Origin: Holophagales bacterium
GTDB lineage: Bacteria > Acidobacteriota > Thermoanaerobaculia > Multivoradales > Multivoraceae
DNA: 64,000 bases
Assembly (NCBI GenBank): GCA_009837885.1
Contig: VXSP01000013.1
Coordinates: forward strand, 1 to 64,000
Direction of reading: 5' to 3'
Shown: positions 18,034-28,353 of the stretch, in pieces
How the letters are laid out: each line of letters begins with the position of its first letter
Position numbering within the stretch: position 1 is the stretch's first letter
Position numbers and translations under genes: made by a program
Notes under the pieces: model-generated
Databases searched by the model: none
Told to the model about the DNA's origin: nothing
What the model saw: the letters and a program-made list of their open reading frames with translations, nothing else

Positions 18034-20808
18034 CTAGAACTCGAGCCCGAAGCGTATCATGACCCGCCGCGGGAAGATGTAGCCGCTGGGGACGTACTCC
18101 TCGCCCGGGGCCACCGTCAGTTCCTCCCACCAGTCGTAGTTGTCTTCGTTGAAGACGTTCAGCAACTGGAGGTCCAGCTTCAACTGGGTCTGGCCGATGT
18201 TGAAGCGCCGGCCAAGCGAGAGATCGAAGTTGTTCTGGTTCGGCAGCCGCGTGTCGTCGCTGGCCGGCACCGCGATCACGTCCGGCAACGGACGCTGAGC
18301 GAGGGGAGACGGCGATGTCGATTGCCCCACCGTCAACTGGCGGCTGTAAGGCTTGCCCGTCATGTAGCTGTAGGTCGCGCTGCCCAGGATCTTCCACGGT
18401 AGCTGGAAGCTGCCCTGAAACTGGAAGACGTGCTCGCGGTCGTTCTGCAGGGCCTGGTCGGCGTTGATCCAGTTGTTCGGGTCACGGCCGTCAACGGAAG
18501 TGTAGAAGGGGTTCCCCTGGGATTGGAGCAAGGGCCGCGGAATGAAGCCGGTCGAGTCGGACCACGTGTACGACGATTGAAAGCTCCAGCCATCGCGGTA
18601 GCGCCTGTTGAAAGAGAGGACCACGCCCTCGTACTGCTGGTTGTAGCTCCTTCCCGGCGCCTTGGAGCCAGGGCCCGGCCCGTTGCCCTTGCGGGTCGTA
18701 GGCTGCTCGATGATGCTGAACAACTGCTCCGTCTCGCCCGAAAACGGATTTGTCCACGGCACATTCTCGTAGACGCCATCGTCCAGGATCTCCCAGCCGA
18801 TCAGGTTCTTTGTCTCCTTGTAGACGCCCTGAACTCCGAAGGTGTAGTCGTCACCCAAGCGGCGCTCCCAGCCCAACGTGAACTGGTCGGTTTCGGGTGC
18901 TTTGATATCCGGATGGAACAGGTTCCCGTGGTACTCGAAGCTCCTGGAGTACGTCCAGGGGCCGTCCAGCGAAGGCCCGTACTCGTAGATGTACTCAGGG
19001 GGATTCGGTGGCGGTGCATACCAGTTGCCGGTCACGTCGGCGTCGAAGAACTTGCCGTAGAAAGCGCGGAGGACCTGCCTGTCACCGATCTGGTAGGCCA
19101 TGCCGAGGCGGGGCGAGACCAGTGACCAGTCGATCACGTCCTTGACCCCGGGGATGACCTCTGCGCTGGGGCTCCAGTCCTGGTTCAGGAACGGATAGTC
19201 CGGAATGTCGCTGTTGTGCTGGTCGTAGCGCACACCGACGTTGAGCGTCAGGTTCGAGTTCACCTGCCAGGAGTCGTCGACGAAGGCGGAGGCGACCGCC
19301 GTCTCGGCGCCGTAGTAGAACGGCCGGGCGCTGACCCGGTAGTAGTACGGGTAGCCCGGGTAGTACTCGTAGCGGTAGAAGTAGACGCCGTTCGGCCCGC
19401 CGCCCGTTCGCGTATCGCCATGGCCCGTGCCATACGAGATGCCGAACTTGAAGTCGTGGTCGCCGCCCAGAAGGTCGTCGGCGTGGTGGGACAGCTTGAC
19501 GTCCAACTGGTCGCGGCCGAGCAGCCAGATGTAGGTGTAGCCGGGACTGCCGCTGTACTGGGTGGGGCCGCCGTCGACCGGCGAGTAGTCGGCGTAGGGC
19601 GCCGCAGTGCTGCCCGTGGCCGAGAGCAGGTTGTCGTCGCTGCTGTAGCCGGTGTAGAGGACCTCAAGGTAGTCGTCCGGGGTCAGGACCGACTGGAACT
19701 GGAGGCCCCAGGCCGGGTTGTTGCCGTACTCGGTCGCGATCGCGTCCGGCGTCGTATTGGGCGCCGCGAAGACGAAGTCGTAGTCCTCGAAGTGGTACTT
19801 CGCCTCCATCAGGTTGCTGTCGTTGAACGCCGCGTTGATCTTGATGTCGGAGCGCACCGTCGGATAGGCAGTCGGGAAGGACGGGTCGACGCCCGGATCG
19901 GCGTACGCGTCATCCGTGGTCTGAATGGAGGCGAAGAACCACGCCTTGTCCCGCGCCAGTGGACCGCCGAGCGTGCCCGTCAGGTCGTCGAACTCCTCGC
20001 GATGGAACGGGAGGCCGTCGATCTCGGCGTTCTCTTCCGTCAGGCCATCGTTCATGTGGTACCAGTCGACGGTGCCGGCGAACTCGTTCGTGCCGGACTT
20101 GGTCACGATGTTGATCGCGGCACCCGACATGCTGCCGTACTCCGCGGGCGCGCCGATCCCCAGAACCTGCACCTCCTCGATGATCGCCGGGTTCGTCCAC
20201 CAGAACGCGCGACCGGTATCCGAGGAGGTCGTGTCCAGGCCGTCGATGCGCCAGGAGTTCGAGGCCACGCTCGAACCGAAGGCGCTCAACGAAGTGCTGC
20301 CCTCGGAAGCCTGGCTGATCCCGGGCGACACCGCGACCAGATCCCAGAAGTTCCGGTCCGTCGGCAGATCGTCGATGAAGTCCGCCGTGTAGCTGGTGCC
20401 GACGCTGGAACTCGTCACGTCGAGGATCGGCGACGCGGTCACCGTCACCTCCTCCTCCACGGCCTCCAGTGACAGCACCATTTCCAGGTTGACCGTCGCC
20501 GAGATGCCCACCCGCACGCCCTCGACCCTGTGGTCCCGGAAGCCATCGAGCGCCGCGGTCACGACGTAGTCATCGACCTGAAGCGACGAGATGACGAAGT
20601 TCCCGCCGACGCCGGTGATCGTCGTCCGCGAGACGCCACGATCCTCGATCGTCGCCGTCACCATGACCCCCGGCAGGCCGTCGCCGTTCGCGTCGCGAAC
20701 CTGGCCGCGGATGTCGCCCGTGGTCTGGGCGGTAGCGGAAACCGCGAACGCGAAGAACATGGGACACCACACCACTGCCCGGGTCGTCCATCGTTGCCAT
20801 TCCCGCAT
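18034..20808 (-). CDS. TonB-dependent receptor with carboxypeptidase-regulatory-like N-terminal domain (Oar-like)
   Basis: Signal peptide at M 20808; GDIRGQVRDANGDGLPGVMVTAT; plug GAPAEYGSMSGAAINIVTKSGTNEF; terminal aromatic RVMIRFGLEF. Confidence 0.92.
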   Translation of the reverse strand: MREWQRWTTRAVVWCPMFFAFAVSATAQTTGDIRGQVRDANGDGLPGVMVTATIEDRGVSRTTITGVGGNFVISSLQVDDYVVTAALDGFRDHRVEGVRVGISATVNLEMVLSLEAVEEEVTVTASPILDVTSSSVGTSYTADFIDDLPTDRNFWDLVAVSPGISQASEGSTSLSAFGSSVASNSWRIDGLDTTSSDTGRAFWWTNPAIIEEVQVLGIGAPAEYGSMSGAAINIVTKSGTNEFAGTVDWYHMNDGLTEENAEIDGLPFHREEFDDLTGTLGGPLARDKAWFFASIQTTDDAYADPGVDPSFPTAYPTVRSDIKINAAFNDSNLMEAKYHFEDYDFVFAAPNTTPDAIATEYGNNPAWGLQFQSVLTPDDYLEVLYTGYSSDDNLLSATGSTAAPYADYSPVDGGPTQYSGSPGYTYIWLLGRDQLDVKLSHHADDLLGGDHDFKFGISYGTGHGDTRTGGGPNGVYFYRYEYYPGYPYYYRVSARPFYYGAETAVASAFVDDSWQVNSNLTLNVGVRYDQHNSDIPDYPFLNQDWSPSAEVIPGVKDVIDWSLVSPRLGMAYQIGDRQVLRAFYGKFFDADVTGNWYAPPPNPPEYIYEYGPSLDGPWTYSRSFEYHGNLFHPDIKAPETDQFTLGWERRLGDDYTFGVQGVYKETKNLIGWEILDDGVYENVPWTNPFSGETEQLFSIIEQPTTRKGNGPGPGSKAPGRSYNQQYEGVVLSFNRRYRDGWSFQSSYTWSDSTGFIPRPLLQSQGNPFYTSVDGRDPNNWINADQALQNDREHVFQFQGSFQLPWKILGSATYSYMTGKPYSRQLTVGQSTSPSPLAQRPLPDVIAVPASDDTRLPNQNNFDLSLGRRFNIGQTQLKLDLQLLNVFNEDNYDWWEELTVAPGEEYVPSGYIFPRRVMIRFGLEF

Positions 20809-20967
20809 CGCCAAGCTCCTTTCGGGGTGATTCCGCCGCCCACGGCTCAGGCCAACCCGGATACTAACCGCAGCCTGCCGCCCGGCTGACGCCACGCGCA
20901 ATCTCTTGACCGGACCCAGGCACACCGCTACAGTGTGTCTGCATCAAGATCTTGCGCAGGAGGAAGA

Positions 20968-21240
20968 GTGTCGCGCATCCACTTCATCGTCCCCGAGACA
21001 GACAAGATCCGCTATCTGGGTCAGGCGCGGCGTGAAGGCAGGTCCCTCGGTGCCTGGATGAGGGAGGCAGCCGAGGAGAAGCTGGCGGCGGCGCGGCCGG
21101 CCAGGCGGTTCTCCGCCGCCGATCTCCGAGCCTTCTACCGAAAGTGCGACGCCGCTGAGGCTGGCCGGAAGGAGCCGGACTGGCCGGAACAGAAGCGGCT
21201 GATCGCGGAGTCCAAGGTGCGAGGGTTGGAAATCACGTGA
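20968..21240 (+). CDS. VapB-like antitoxin
   Basis: GTG at 20968 after AGGAAG; small protein directly upstream (GTGA overlap) of a PIN-domain gene. Confidence 0.65.
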   Translation: MSRIHFIVPETDKIRYLGQARREGRSLGAWMREAAEEKLAAARPARRFSAADLRAFYRKCDAAEAGRKEPDWPEQKRLIAESKVRGLEIT

Positions 21241-21623
21241 TCTTCGTCGACACGAACGTCCTCATGTACACCGTCGGCGGCGACCACCCTCTGGGCGCGG
21301 AAGCGCGCCGCTTCATGGACGAGTCGCTGGCCCAGGGCACGCCCCTGGTCACCTCGGCCGAGGTTCTTCAGGAACTGCTGCACGTCTATCTCCGAGCCGA
21401 CCGGCCGACCACGCTCGCTCACGCCTTCGAATTGGTGGGGCACTGCATGGACGACGTGTGGCCGGTGGAAGGGGCAGACGTGGCGCTTGCCCACGATCTG
21501 TCGAGCGTGCATGCCGGCCTCGAGGCCAGGGACCTCGTCCACCTCGCCTGTTGCCGGCGGCGGAAGGCGAGCGGCCTCAAGACCTTCGATCGGGCACTGG
21601 CCGCAGCCTGGCAATCCTCCTGA
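21237..21623 (+). CDS. vapC: PIN-domain ribonuclease, VapC-like toxin
   Basis: MIFVDTNVLMYTVGGDHPL...EVLQELLHVY...RDLVHLACC...LKTFDRAL: PIN acidic residues. Confidence 0.88.
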   Translation: MIFVDTNVLMYTVGGDHPLGAEARRFMDESLAQGTPLVTSAEVLQELLHVYLRADRPTTLAHAFELVGHCMDDVWPVEGADVALAHDLSSVHAGLEARDLVHLACCRRRKASGLKTFDRALAAAWQSS

Positions 21624-21641
21624 CGGAGCCAGCCGCGCAGA

Positions 21642-23987
21642 TCAGAACGGGAAGATCAGCGGCACCATCCACACGATGACGGCCAGAAGCACGATGGTCA
21701 GCGGCGTGCCGGCGCGCAGGTAGTCCATGCTGCGGTAGCCGCCGGCGCCCATGACCAGCAGGTTCGCCTTGTGGCTGAAGGGCGTCATGAACGCCGCCGA
21801 CGCCGCCAGGGCCACGCCCATCATCAGCGGGTAGGGCGATAGCCCCAGACCCGAAGCCGCCTCGAGCACGACCGGCGTCAGCAGCACGACGGCCGGCGCA
21901 CCGTCGAGACACTGGCTGAGCAGACTCGAGAGCAGGACCAGCGCCGCCAGCACCGCGTACGGACCGACCGGGCCTGCCAGGTCCATCACGCTGCTCGCCA
22001 GCAGGGCCGCGGTGCCGCTGCTCTCCATCGCGGACCCGACCGGGAGGATCGCCGCGACCAGGAAGATCGCCCGCCATTCGACCGCGCGGTAGGCCTCCTC
22101 CATGGTCAGCGCCCCGCACAGCACGATCAGACTCGCCGAAGCGAACGCGGCGACCTGGATCGGCGCCAACCCTGTCACCACGAGGACCACCATCAGGGCG
22201 AGGCATCCGACGGCATACGGCGCCTTGTTCAGACGGCGCGGCTGTTCGGCGACGTCCGAGAGAACGACCAGGTCCCGTTCACGGGAAAGCAGACCGAGCC
22301 GGCCCCGGCGCCCCTGGAGCAGCAGCGCGTCGCCGACCCGTAACGCGAGCTGGGCGAGGCCGCTGCGGATCGCCTTGCCTTCGCGCCAGATGGCGAGCAC
22401 CTGCACGCCATAGCGGTCGCGGAACGCGATCTCGGAGAGGCTTCGCCCGGCGAGGCCGGATCGTGGCGCCAGCGTCGCCTCGGCCATCCCGACCTCCTCC
22501 GACTCGAACGCCGGCGCGGCCACTCCCGAAGTCAGCTCGACGCCGCCCATCCTCAACAGGGCTCGCAGTCGCCGCTCCCTGCCCTTGACGAAGAGCCGGT
22601 CCCCGGCCTCGAACAGGATCCGCGGCCCAGGCCCCCAGATGACCTCGCCTTCCCGCTCGACCGCGACGACGGTCAATCCCATCAACCGGCCCATCCACTC
22701 GACGCCGGCGCCGCTGGCGAGAAGCGTCGAGTTCTCCGGCACGCGGATGACCAGCAGCGGCTGATCCTCGAGCCGGTCGAGGGCCGCGGGACCACTTTCG
22801 TCGATCGTGAGCACGTCCGGGGCAATCTCCGGCGCGTCGTCACCGAACAGTCCGTAGAGCACGTCCCCCTGCTCGATCGTCAGACTGCCCAGCCGGTCGA
22901 CGTGCACATCGCCGTCGCGTTCCACCGCGATCACGAACACCCGCCACTCTTCACGGAAGCGGGTCTCCGCCAGGGTGCTTCCCACCAGAGGCGACCCGGC
23001 CGACACACGTGCCCTGAGGGCCGTCACACCCGCCTCCGGCGCGCCGATCTCGCCCGTGGTGGCCGTACCGAGCGTCGTCGCGGTTCCCAGATCGACGCCC
23101 TGGAGGCGCAGCGTCTGTTCCACCTCCTCCGCGTCGCCCTGCACGACGAGTTCGTCTCCGGCCAGCAGCCGGGTGTCGTCACCAGGCGCCAACTGCCACT
23201 CCTCGCCGCGCGCGACCCCGAGGAGTTGCACTCCCAGCGTGGTCCCGAGCCGCGTTTCGCGCAGGCTCGCGCCGTCGAGACCGGAGCCGGAAGGAATGCG
23301 GATCGAGAACAGCCCCTCATGCAGGCCGTAGAGGTCGGCCAGCTCCGACTCGCCACGGCTGGGAGGAGTGGCCCGGCGGCCCGGCAGCAGGTGCCTCCCC
23401 AGGGTGAGCATGAAGATGACGCCGCCCAGGAGCAGCACGAGGCCGAAGGGCGTGAAGTCGAACAGGCCGAACGGCTCGAGTCCGCGGTCCCGCAGCATCG
23501 CCGCCGCCAGGATGTTCGGTGGCGTCCCGACCATCGTCGCTGTACCCCCCAGGATGGCGCCGAACGCGAGCGGCATGAACAGCCGCGAAGGGGCAAGGTG
23601 CGCCCGGCGCGCCAGGCTCGCCACTGCCGGCATCAGCACGGCGGTCGCGGCGATGTTGTTCATGAACATCGAGAGAACGCCCGCCACCAGCATGACCGCG
23701 ACGATCAGCGGCACCTCGCGGTCGCCCACGAAGCGGTGAATCGCGCCACCGACCAGATCCGCCACGCCGGTCTGCATCAACCCGGCGCTGACGATGAAGA
23801 TCGACAGCATCGTGATCACGGCGGACGAGGCGAAACCCGTGAACGCCTGGTCGACCGCGACGTAGCCGGTGAAGACGAGCAGCGTCAGGCCGAGGAACGC
23901 GGTCAGGTCGATCGGCAGCTTCTCGGTCAGAAACAGAACGACCATGGCCGCCAGGACGACCAGCAGGAAGGCGATATCGAGAGTCAT
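21642..23987 (-). CDS. SLC13/DASS-family permease with internal TrkA-C (RCK_C) domains
   Basis: N-terminal permease TMs, GVLSMFMNNIAATAVLMPAV, GTPPNILAAA, repeated RCK_C-like segments, C-terminal TMs with SQCLDGAPAVVLLTPVVLEAA. Confidence 0.92.
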   Translation of the reverse strand: MTLDIAFLLVVLAAMVVLFLTEKLPIDLTAFLGLTLLVFTGYVAVDQAFTGFASSAVITMLSIFIVSAGLMQTGVADLVGGAIHRFVGDREVPLIVAVMLVAGVLSMFMNNIAATAVLMPAVASLARRAHLAPSRLFMPLAFGAILGGTATMVGTPPNILAAAMLRDRGLEPFGLFDFTPFGLVLLLGGVIFMLTLGRHLLPGRRATPPSRGESELADLYGLHEGLFSIRIPSGSGLDGASLRETRLGTTLGVQLLGVARGEEWQLAPGDDTRLLAGDELVVQGDAEEVEQTLRLQGVDLGTATTLGTATTGEIGAPEAGVTALRARVSAGSPLVGSTLAETRFREEWRVFVIAVERDGDVHVDRLGSLTIEQGDVLYGLFGDDAPEIAPDVLTIDESGPAALDRLEDQPLLVIRVPENSTLLASGAGVEWMGRLMGLTVVAVEREGEVIWGPGPRILFEAGDRLFVKGRERRLRALLRMGGVELTSGVAAPAFESEEVGMAEATLAPRSGLAGRSLSEIAFRDRYGVQVLAIWREGKAIRSGLAQLALRVGDALLLQGRRGRLGLLSRERDLVVLSDVAEQPRRLNKAPYAVGCLALMVVLVVTGLAPIQVAAFASASLIVLCGALTMEEAYRAVEWRAIFLVAAILPVGSAMESSGTAALLASSVMDLAGPVGPYAVLAALVLLSSLLSQCLDGAPAVVLLTPVVLEAASGLGLSPYPLMMGVALAASAAFMTPFSHKANLLVMGAGGYRSMDYLRAGTPLTIVLLAVIVWMVPLIFPF

Positions 23988-24014
23988 CGCGGCTTCGACC
24001 GGTTGAACCGCCGG

Positions 24015-24791
24015 CTACACGACGGTCCAGCCGCCGTCGACGAGCAGCGTCTGCCCGGTGACGTAACTCGACGCCTCCGAGGCCAGGAACACGACGGGAC
24101 CGGCCAGTTCCTCGCCGCGGCCGGGCCGGCCCATCGGCGTCTTGCGGCGGATCCAGCGCGACGCCTGGTCCGACGCGAACATCTCCTCGGTCATCTCGGA
24201 CTCGAACCAGGCCGGGCCGATCGCGTTGACCCGCACGCCTCGCCTCGCCCACTGCGCGGCGAGTTCCCGGGTCATGTTGACGACGCCGCCCTTGGAGGCC
24301 GTGTAGGAGGCCTGCGGGATCTGGCCGGCGCCGATGACACCGAGCACCGACGCGATGTTGACGATCGAGCCCGATCCCTGCTCCAGCATCAGAGCGCCGA
24401 AGCGACGGTTGCACAGGAACACGCCGGTCAGGTTCACCGCCAGCACCTTCTGCCACACGTCGAGCGGTTCCTCCTCGGCCGGTCGCGGATCGGACACGCC
24501 GGCGTTCGCCACCAGCACGTCGACACGGCCGAAACGACCGACCGTCTTCGCCGCCAGCGCGTCGACCTCCTCCTCGCTGGCTACGTCGCAGGCGACGGCG
24601 AGAGCCTGCCCGCCGTCCCGCTCGATGTCCGCGGCGAGCTGCTCCAGGCGGTCCAGGCGCCGGGCGGAAACGACCACTGAGGCGCCCGCGGCGGCCAGCG
24701 CCTGCGCGAAGACGATGCCGAGGCCGGAGGACGCCCCGGTGACGACGGCCGTCTTGCCGTCGAGTCGAAACAGGTCGTTGTGCGCGGGCAC
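24015..24791 (-). CDS. SDR-family oxidoreductase
   Basis: FRLDGKTAVVTGASSGLGIVFAQAL; ASVLGVIGAGQIPQASYTASKGG; ends YVTGQTLLVDGGWTVV. Confidence 0.93.
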   Translation of the reverse strand: MPAHNDLFRLDGKTAVVTGASSGLGIVFAQALAAAGASVVVSARRLDRLEQLAADIERDGGQALAVACDVASEEEVDALAAKTVGRFGRVDVLVANAGVSDPRPAEEEPLDVWQKVLAVNLTGVFLCNRRFGALMLEQGSGSIVNIASVLGVIGAGQIPQASYTASKGGVVNMTRELAAQWARRGVRVNAIGPAWFESEMTEEMFASDQASRWIRRKTPMGRPGRGEELAGPVVFLASEASSYVTGQTLLVDGGWTVV

Positions 24792-24830
24792 GGCGTGGCG
24801 GAGTCTACTCACGCCCAGGCCCGGCAGGGA

Positions 24831-24902
24831 GCCGGCCTCGCGGCCGGCGCGTGTTCCCGGCCGCCTTCGGCGGCAGCCGGCGGGGACGCCGGCGCACCCA
24901 GT
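24831..24902 (+). repeat. REP-like intergenic element (three consecutive hairpins)
   Basis: GCCGGCCTCGCGGCCGGC...GCCGCCTTCGGCGGC-A-GCCGGCGGGGACGCCGGCGCACCCAGT. Confidence 0.85.
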
Positions 24903-24917
24903 GGCGGGGACCCAGCT

Positions 24918-25700
24918 TCAGGCGGGGGGATCGAAGCGGCCGTCGATCGCGGTCCAGCCGCCGTCGACGAAGAGGACGGCGCCGGTCATGTAACTCGATG
25001 CATCGGACACCAGAAACGCGGCCGCGTTGCCGATCTCGTCCGGCCTTCCCCACCGGCCTAGCGCGGTCTTGCCGGCGTAGGCCCGGTTCCACTCCTCGTT
25101 CTGCTGAATCGGCTTCGTCAGGGGCGTGTCGACGACTCCCGGCGCCAGCGCGTTGACCCGCACGCCGTCACCGCCGAGCTCGGCCGCGGCCGTGCGGGCA
25201 AGCTGGACGATGCCGGCCTTGGTCGCGGCGTAGACGCCCTGCCCCGGCTCGACAACCTGGGAGCGGATCGAGGAAAGCAGCACGATGCTGCCGCCGCCCC
25301 TCGAGGCCAGGAGCCCTCCCGCGGCCTGCAACACGCACATCGCGCCGCGGAGGTTGAGCGTGACGACGCGATCGAACTCATCCGGCTGGTAGTCGAGCAG
25401 GCGCTTGCGCACATTGACTCCGGGAGTCGCCACGACGCCGCGCAGGTCTTCCAGAGCCCCGAGCGCCGACTTCATCGCCTCCGGATCGAGAATGTCGAGC
25501 TCGGCCGCTTCAGCCTGGCCTCCGGCGGCCACGATCCGGTCGGCGGTCGCTTGGGCGGCGATCAGGTTCACGTCGAAGCAGGCGACCCGAGCTCCCTGGC
25601 GGGCGCAGGCCTCGGCCGCTCCCTCGCCGATGCCGGAGCCGGCGCCGATCACGGCGACCGAGCAGCCGTCGAGACGGAACGGGTTCGGTGACGCCATCAC
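24918..25700 (-). CDS. SDR-family oxidoreductase
   Basis: CSVAVIGAGSGIGEGAAEACA; GQGVYAATKAGIVQLAR; YMTGAVLFVDGGWTAI. Confidence 0.92.
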   Translation of the reverse strand: MMASPNPFRLDGCSVAVIGAGSGIGEGAAEACARQGARVACFDVNLIAAQATADRIVAAGGQAEAAELDILDPEAMKSALGALEDLRGVVATPGVNVRKRLLDYQPDEFDRVVTLNLRGAMCVLQAAGGLLASRGGGSIVLLSSIRSQVVEPGQGVYAATKAGIVQLARTAAAELGGDGVRVNALAPGVVDTPLTKPIQQNEEWNRAYAGKTALGRWGRPDEIGNAAAFLVSDASSYMTGAVLFVDGGWTAIDGRFDPPA

Positions 25701-25707
25701 GCGCAGT

Positions 25708-26793
25708 TCAGGGCAGGTCGCGGACGGCGAGGATGCCGGGGAGCGACTCCGCGTGCCGCACGCTGTTGAGCACCGCGTCGGCGAGCGCTTCGGCGGCGAG
25801 CGCGCCGATGCGGCTGACGTCCGCCGGTCCTTCGAGGACGCCGGTAGCGACCGCGAACACCGTGTCGCCGTCGCCCGGCGTGTGCGAGGGGACGATCGAG
25901 CGGGCGAGTCCGTCGTGGGCCATCTGCGCCACGCGGGTCGCCTCGGCCTGGTTCAGGGTCGCGTTCGTCGCGACGACGGCGATCGTCGTGTTCTCCCGGT
26001 TCTCCGCCTCCCGCCGGCTGGCGCGGCGATCGCGGCCGAGGCCGCTCCGCAGCAGCTTGCGGGCATCCAGCAGTTCGTCGTTCGGGCCACGTACGCCCGC
26101 CACCACCTGGCCGGTGGCCGGATCGATCACGTCGCCCACCGCGTTGACCGCGACCAGCGCCGCGACCACCAGGCCCGCCGAGGGGCCCTGCTCCAGCTTG
26201 ATCGAGGCACTCCCGAGGCCGCCCTTCATCCGCGATCCGCGGCCGCCCATCTTTCCCACCGTGGCCCCGGCGCCGGCGCCCACGTTGCCCTGGGCCACGG
26301 GACCCGTGCCGGCCGCCGCCGCGGCCCGGTAGCCGCAGTCGGCGTCCGGCCGTGGCTTGCTTGCGCCGCCCATGCCCAGGTCCATGAGAGAAGCGGCGAC
26401 GACGATCGGCACTACCCCGGCGCCGACCCGGTAGCCGACGTCCTGCTCCTCGAGGTAACGCATCACGCCCCCCGACGCGTCGAGACCATAGGCGCTGCCA
26501 CCGGTGAGTACCACCGCGTGGATCTCCTGGATCATGTTGTGAGGACTCAGCAGGGCCGTCTCGCGGGTCGCGGGCGCGCCGCCCCGGACGTCGACCGCGC
26601 CGACCGCGCCATCCAACGCGAGCACCACGGTGCAGCCGGTGGGCCGCTCTTCGTAGGTGAACTGGCCGACCCGCAGCCCCTCGACCGCCGTCAGGCCCGG
26701 GTCGCCCGCGGGGTCTTCAGCCAAGCCTGGGCTCCAGGCGCCCAGAGCCAGCACTACGAGAGCCGCGAGCCGCAATCCACATCGCCAGAACAT
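25708..26793 (-). CDS. P1 family peptidase (DmpA/S58-like), exported
   Basis: Signal peptide; GLRVGQFTYEERPTGCTVVL; VLTGGSAYGLDASGGVMRYLEE; KGGLGSASI; VAVVATNATLNQAEATRVAQMAHDGLARSI. Confidence 0.88.
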   Translation of the reverse strand: MFWRCGLRLAALVVLALGAWSPGLAEDPAGDPGLTAVEGLRVGQFTYEERPTGCTVVLALDGAVGAVDVRGGAPATRETALLSPHNMIQEIHAVVLTGGSAYGLDASGGVMRYLEEQDVGYRVGAGVVPIVVAASLMDLGMGGASKPRPDADCGYRAAAAAGTGPVAQGNVGAGAGATVGKMGGRGSRMKGGLGSASIKLEQGPSAGLVVAALVAVNAVGDVIDPATGQVVAGVRGPNDELLDARKLLRSGLGRDRRASRREAENRENTTIAVVATNATLNQAEATRVAQMAHDGLARSIVPSHTPGDGDTVFAVATGVLEGPADVSRIGALAAEALADAVLNSVRHAESLPGILAVRDLP

Positions 26794-26854
26794 AGTAGTG
26801 TGGCCAGAATACTACCGGCCCCAGAACGTAGACACCGGCGACACCCATCGCTCC

Positions 26855-28171
26855 ATGACCTCCTCCGGCAGCGGCCTCGCCAGCCTGCGCGACGACCTCC
26901 TGGACCGCGTCCTCTCCGAGGCCGCGGTGTGCGGCGAAGAGGCCGCAACATTCGCGGCGGAGTTGATTCGCATTCCGACCGTCAACCCTCCCGGCGACGC
27001 CTACCGGGAATGCGCCGAGCTCCTCGGCGTCCGGCTCGAGGCCGACGGCTTCGAGACCGAGTACCTGCAGGGACCAGGCGACGACCCGCAACGTCCGAAG
27101 ATCAACGTCCTGGGCAGGCGACGCGGTCGCGCGGCGAGGCCGGCACTCCACCTGAACGGTCACATCGACGTCGTGCCGCCGGGCGAGGGCTGGACCGTCG
27201 ACCCGTTCGGCGGGGAGATCCGCGACGGCTACCTTTACGGTCGCGGCGCGGCCGACATGAAGGCCGGACTCGCCGCAGCCGTCTTCGCCGCCGAGGCGGT
27301 GCGGCGCACCGGCATCGGACTGCGCGGCACGGTTGAGATCAGCGGCACGGTAGACGAGGAGAGCGGCGGGCTGGCGGGCGTCGCACACCTCGCCGCGACC
27401 GGCCGGGTCACCAGCCGCACAACGGACTACGTGATCATCCCCGAGCCTTTCAGTCCCAACCGGATCTGCATCGGCCATCGGGGCGTGCTCTGGTTTCGCA
27501 TTGTCGCCCGCGGCCGCATCGCCCATGGCTCGATGCCGTTCCTCGGCACCTCCGCGATCGACGCGGCGGCCGACGTAGCCCTGGGCCTCCAGGACGCGAT
27601 CGGCGACCTGGTCACCGAGCTGCCCGTCGTGCCGGAGGGCGCCCGCCGGCCCACCATCAACGTGAACTCGATCGCGGGCGGCCAGGTGATCGAGGGGCTC
27701 GACTCCTCGGCGGCGCTCGACGGTCACGGCCAGGGGCTGCCGTCGCCCTGCGTCGCCGACCAGTGCGAGCTCGTCGTCGACCGGCGCTACCTGCTCGAGG
27801 AGGGGCCGGACGCCGTGCGCGCCGAAGTCCGAGAGGTGCTGGACGCGGTCGAGGCCAGGCGCCCGGGCATTCAGTTCGAGGTCGAGGAGTTGCTGAGCGT
27901 CCTGCCGACCCACACGCCGAGCGACTGCGCCCTGGTCGAATCGCTCGCCCGCGCCATCGAGACGACGACCGGCACGGCCGCCGACCTCGTGGCGAGCCCC
28001 GGCACCTACGATCACAAGCACTTCCAGCGCATCGGCGGCATCGGCCAGTGCGTCGCCTACGGACCGGGCGAACTGGAACAGGCCCACCAGCCCGACGAAC
28101 GCTGCCTGCTCTCCGACATCACCAGGTCGACACAGGTGATGGCGCTCGCAATTGTCGATCTCCTGAGTTGA
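26855..28171 (+). CDS. M20-family ArgE/DapE-type deacylase
   Basis: ELIRIPTVNPPGDAYRECAELL; LHLNGHIDVVPPGEGWTVDPFGGEIRDGYLYGRGAADMKAGLAA; TVDEESGG. Confidence 0.93.
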   Translation: MTSSGSGLASLRDDLLDRVLSEAAVCGEEAATFAAELIRIPTVNPPGDAYRECAELLGVRLEADGFETEYLQGPGDDPQRPKINVLGRRRGRAARPALHLNGHIDVVPPGEGWTVDPFGGEIRDGYLYGRGAADMKAGLAAAVFAAEAVRRTGIGLRGTVEISGTVDEESGGLAGVAHLAATGRVTSRTTDYVIIPEPFSPNRICIGHRGVLWFRIVARGRIAHGSMPFLGTSAIDAAADVALGLQDAIGDLVTELPVVPEGARRPTINVNSIAGGQVIEGLDSSAALDGHGQGLPSPCVADQCELVVDRRYLLEEGPDAVRAEVREVLDAVEARRPGIQFEVEELLSVLPTHTPSDCALVESLARAIETTTGTAADLVASPGTYDHKHFQRIGGIGQCVAYGPGELEQAHQPDERCLLSDITRSTQVMALAIVDLLS

Positions 28172-28173
28172 GC

Positions 28174-28200
28174 ACTGGGTGCGCCGGCGTCCCCGCCGGC
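28174..28200 (-). repeat. REP-like intergenic palindrome
   Basis: ACTGGGTGCGCCGGCGTCCCCGCCGGC, reverse complement of the consensus. Confidence 0.85.
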
Positions 28201-28353
28201 ATTCCGGGCGATGCCGCGTAGCGGCGAGCCCGAGTCTCGCCCGGACGAGTCTCCAGACTGCTAGTGTTCCGTCCCACGCCGCCGCGCCCACGCGCGGCCG
28301 CAACAGCGTAACTACTTGAACGGCCCCGAGGCGGGCCGCGAGGAACTGCAACC

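Noticed and set aside
22902-24680. 592-aa plus-strand ORF opposite the SLC13 permease and SDR
   Set aside because: Arg/His/Gln-rich antisense translation with no domain pattern.
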